Origin: Dialister sp. UBA734
Lineage (GTDB): Bacteria > Bacillota > Negativicutes > Veillonellales > Dialisteraceae
DNA: 8,102 nt
NCBI GenBank assembly: GCA_002297935.1
Contig: DBLC01000042.1
Span: forward strand, 5,987-14,088
Direction of reading: 5' to 3'
The translations under genes were made by a program, and so were the position numbers. Below, in pieces: positions 6,901 through 8,102 of this stretch. A model generated the notes under the pieces. The model saw only the letters and a program-made list of their open reading frames with translations, was not told the origin of the DNA and searched no databases. Each line of letters starts with the position of its first letter. Position 1 is the first letter of the stretch.

Positions 6901-7785
6901 GAATCGGTAGCGCCTGACATTTCAGAAAAGCTCTCTTCTACCTCCAAAGAAGCGTTTCTCTCCTTACTGCCCCAGCCCGTTCCGGACTGGATGCGCCGCC
7001 AGCTCACCTGGACCTACAGCCACAACGGCGCGGTTCATACACCGGCCAAACTGACCGCCACCTCAGCAGTGAAACTTCGGGAAGAAGCCGAATACGCCGC
7101 CAGTGACGAACCGCCCTATCCGTCTGTCACCTTGACCGAAGAAGCCACAACAGTAGAGAAGGAAGAAGAAAACACCCTTCCTGCCGACTACAGCGAACCA
7201 CCGTCGTTCCTGCAAGACGACACCCCCACCTACAGCGGCACCACCTTCGGCACCTTGATGCACAAAGCCATGGAAATGATTGACTTCACCACCTTAGAAC
7301 CCACCGAAGCCGCCATCCGCGACCGCATCCAGGAACTTGCCGCCAAGAACGTCTTCACCGAAGAAGAAACCAAAACCCTTCTTTCCCATCGAAAAAATAG
7401 AAATCCCGTCCAGGGAATTCGTACCTTCATGGAAAGCCCTCTTTGTCAGGCCATGAAAGAATCCACAGTGATTCGCAAAGAAATGCCCTTCTCCATCCTC
7501 CTTCCAGCCCACTCCTTCTATCCGGACTGTGAAGCGGGAGAAAAAATCTTCCTCCAAGGCGTCATGGACTGCATGCTGGAAAACCAAGAAGGCATCCTCA
7601 TCATCGATTACAAAACCGACCGCTTCATGAGCGAAGAAGAACTGCGCAATCACTACAAAGTGCAGCTCCAAGTCTACGGCGAAGCCGCCGAAAAACTGCT
7701 GGGCAAACCGGTTCTTCACCTCTACCTTTGGTCCTTTACATTTGGGAAGATGATTGAAGTGCCGAAGTTGGTAACTGGTGACTAG
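3907..7785 (+). CDS. addA: AddA, ATP-dependent helicase/nuclease subunit A (1292 aa)
   Basis: This is the A subunit of AddAB, an SF1A (UvrD/Rep-like) 3'-5' DNA translocase and helicase with a C-terminal RecB-family nuclease. It acts with AddB on double-strand breaks in the cytoplasm. Visible motifs in order are: Q-motif region WTKQQ (3-7); Walker A AAAGSGKT (22-29, K28); motif Ia LTFTKAAANEM; motif II DEYQD (422-426); motif III GDIKQSIYRFR (448-458); motif IV NKNFRSD (486-492); motif V RIMTIHRSKGLEFP (807-820); motif VI VAMTRARD (887-894). An acidic, low-complexity linker of about residues 1062-1108 leads to the nuclease with H1119, D1221, D1234-Y1235-K1236 and Q1253xxxY1257. It is somewhat longer than the ~1230 aa of the Bacillus protein. 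The last codons (VTGD and TAG) are read from heptamer repeat units rather than typical AddA sequence. Confidence 0.98.
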   Translation: MPWTKQQEEALQIRNKNLLLSAAAGSGKTAVLTERIIRLVKDPVHPVHINELLVLTFTKAAANEMKSRVAQSLTKELEQADKENNGPLMHHLEKQISLMGSAQISTLDSFFQSILRQYFYLLDLDPKTQMLTDENEAYLLKDQVLSDVLESWYEKNDPDFLDTADLFASRYQDSALKQTILKIHQFACSMAFPEVWISHLPDSYHFTKDASMDDFPWTKPILDELIARAEKAADLYRQAFSIMEGNKLCEIVYGEQLSSEYSFFSAFAQVKSWKELYSLPSFQYATLKSAKAAQTNPFHITAKDFNNGEEALSIKALRNEAKDTYTKQLVPFLSIHEDQWLSETASMYPIVKVLSDLALDFTKAYQAQKRQECLMDFNDLEHYVLDILLDKDNPQFTPKHALDFPSAAALSIRQKYKEVMIDEYQDTNGVQELITALISSGTNRFMVGDIKQSIYRFRQADPTIFLEKYNSFSTDKESTNYRIDLNKNFRSDATILSSINFLFRQIMTEKNLELAYGDAEALYAGRHEEPRPDNYVGGFVSMELIDTSNIQEDDTEPALKELENIQWEGRLIARKIHELVDNQQQVMNKDGTFRPITYSDMVILLRSVATKGPALLKVLEEAHIPALSDREDDFVRNSEVEMLWALLKILDNPLQDLAMTAILRSYFIGLDETDMARLSLKKKEMGKSHLFSILSDPQDILSPEKQAQLSDFLSHFQSWRQASVQDGIAPLLQQILEDTDYLTYISGLPNGTFRRAHVLSFYELAKERDATSHNGLYPFLNYLSRLTEEKQNFKSTTSSGTSSDAVRIMTIHRSKGLEFPVVFLADMGKRFNLQDTRAATICHKNLGIGIQHYDKAHRLRWPSLYWYAVKAAAERENHAEEARLLYVAMTRARDKLYLTATCKDIEKMIKTYSLPLAGTGNKTVSPLPSHLISNGTSYLDWIFPAMLHHRSFQKAWDLVERIPIYQNDAPSDHSSFTLTITKESDLFTKEENALWEKEESVAPDISEKLSSTSKEAFLSLLPQPVPDWMRRQLTWTYSHNGAVHTPAKLTATSAVKLREEAEYAASDEPPYPSVTLTEEATTVEKEEENTLPADYSEPPSFLQDDTPTYSGTTFGTLMHKAMEMIDFTTLEPTEAAIRDRIQELAAKNVFTEEETKTLLSHRKNRNPVQGIRTFMESPLCQAMKESTVIRKEMPFSILLPAHSFYPDCEAGEKIFLQGVMDCMLENQEGILIIDYKTDRFMSEEELRNHYKVQLQVYGEAAEKLLGKPVLHLYLWSFTFGKMIEVPKLVTGD

Positions 7786-7835
7786 TGACTAGTGACTGGT
7801 AGCTGGGGATTAGTAGCTAGGCCCTAGGGACTAGG
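7771..7835. repeat. Left heptamer array of composite repeat, copy 3
   Basis: The units are GTAACTG, GTGACTA, GTGACTA, GTGACTG, GTAGCTG, GGGATTA, GTAGCTA, GGCCCTA and GGGACTA, then GG. The first two units overlap the end of addA and supply its last four sense codons and its TAG stop (7783-7785). The order of unit types, ending in GGCCCTA and GGGAYTA, parallels the array at 3505-3562. This copy has one or two more units, consistent with repeat-number change. Confidence 0.87.
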
Positions 7836-7873
7836 AAAGTGAGGAGTTAGGAATGAGCAGTAGTGGACGGGGT

Positions 7874-7921
7874 GCACAAATTATTAAGCGCCGTGTAGTA
7901 TAAAGAAGGTTATTATTCTAC
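7874..7921 (+). repeat. Left terminal inverted repeat, copy 3
   Basis: It is homologous to 3591-3637. It shares GCACAA at the tip, the AAGCGCCG block and an uninterrupted AAGGTTATTATTCT at the inner end. The middle has diverged, with TGTAGTATAAAG in place of the AT-rich stretch. Confidence 0.8.
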
Positions 7922-7964
7922 TCATCGCTATTTTCTAACATATAAACTTTATCGTTTGCAACAA

Positions 7965-8033
7965 GGTTAAAAGGGGTATATAAGGTTATGTGCTTATCGC
8001 AAGTTTCATAACCTTATATACCCCTTTTTAACC
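7965..8033. repeat. Central hairpin of the core, copy 3 (near-perfect)
   Basis: Arms 7965-7990 (26 nt) and 8007-8033 (27 nt) are fully complementary apart from one extra base in the A/T run of the right arm. The loop is 16 nt and itself contains CTT...AAG. This is the best-preserved hairpin in the window. A short run of five T lies within the right arm rather than after it, so a terminator role is uncertain. Confidence 0.88.
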
Positions 8034-8077
8034 CTGCATCTAGCCATTACTCATGATATATTTGAAAGGAGAAATCA

Positions 8078-8102
8078 GCAGAATCATAACCTTTTTATAT
8101 TT
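8078..8102 (-). repeat. Right terminal inverted repeat, copy 3 (partial)
   Basis: GCAGAATCATAACCTTTTTA matches the inner end of the copy 2 right arm at 3790 onward and is complementary to the inner end of 7874-7921. The arm runs off the window. Confidence 0.75.

Larger units (their letters stand above)
7871..8102. mobile_element. MITE-like core of composite repeat, copy 3 (truncated by window end)
   Basis: It begins with GGTGCACAA like copy 2 and keeps the same component order: left inverted repeat (7874-7921), spacer, central hairpin (7965-8033), spacer, and the start of the right inverted repeat (from 8078). About 25 bp of the right end, and presumably a CATTACG-type array, lie beyond the window. 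Together with the heptamer array and linker (7836-7870, containing GAGTTAGGAATGA), it accounts for nearly all of the DNA after addA. I see no gene in 7786-8102. Confidence 0.72.

Overview
The window carries two large genes on the + strand, addB (98-3508) and addA (3907-7785). They encode the two subunits of the AddAB helicase-nuclease, the Firmicutes-type counterpart of RecBCD that processes DNA double-strand breaks before RecA-dependent repair. Both proteins are full length and keep their diagnostic motifs: Walker A, the C-terminal nuclease residues and the four iron-sulfur cysteines of AddB, and helicase motifs I-VI and the nuclease domain of AddA. Gene order and domain content point to a Firmicutes-type bacterium. 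The moderately GC-rich genes with AT-rich, heptamer-bearing intergenic DNA make me think of the Negativicutes (Acidaminococcus/Megasphaera-like). That placement is a weak inference, not something the sequence proves.

The striking part is the non-coding DNA. The gap before addB, the gap between addB and addA, and the stretch after addA are three versions of one composite repeat in the same orientation. Its order is: a left array of 7-bp units (GTGACTR type) that starts inside the end of the preceding gene; a short linker; an AT-rich core of about 257 bp with imperfect inverted ends of about 47 bp and a central inverted repeat (arms about 26 bp, loop about 15 bp); then a right array of 7-bp units (CAYTACG type) that ends about 30-50 bp before the next start codon. 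Copy 1 is seen only by its right end (1-46), copy 2 is complete (3505-3878), and copy 3 is cut by the window end (7771-8102).

Layout: 1-46 right end of copy 1; 47-97 short leader with a Shine-Dalgarno; 98-3508 addB; 3505-3878 copy 2; 3879-3906 leader with a Shine-Dalgarno; 3907-7785 addA; 7771-8102 copy 3. The two genes are presumably co-expressed because their products form one heterodimer. Such pairs are usually nearly abutting, but here a 398-bp gap separates them and is almost wholly repeat. Both stop codons lie inside the heptamer arrays, so the repeat has set the 3' ends of both reading frames. The element looks like a MITE or BIME-like intergenic repeat. I do not recognise it as a named family. 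No tRNA, rRNA, CRISPR array, transposase gene or classical terminator was seen.
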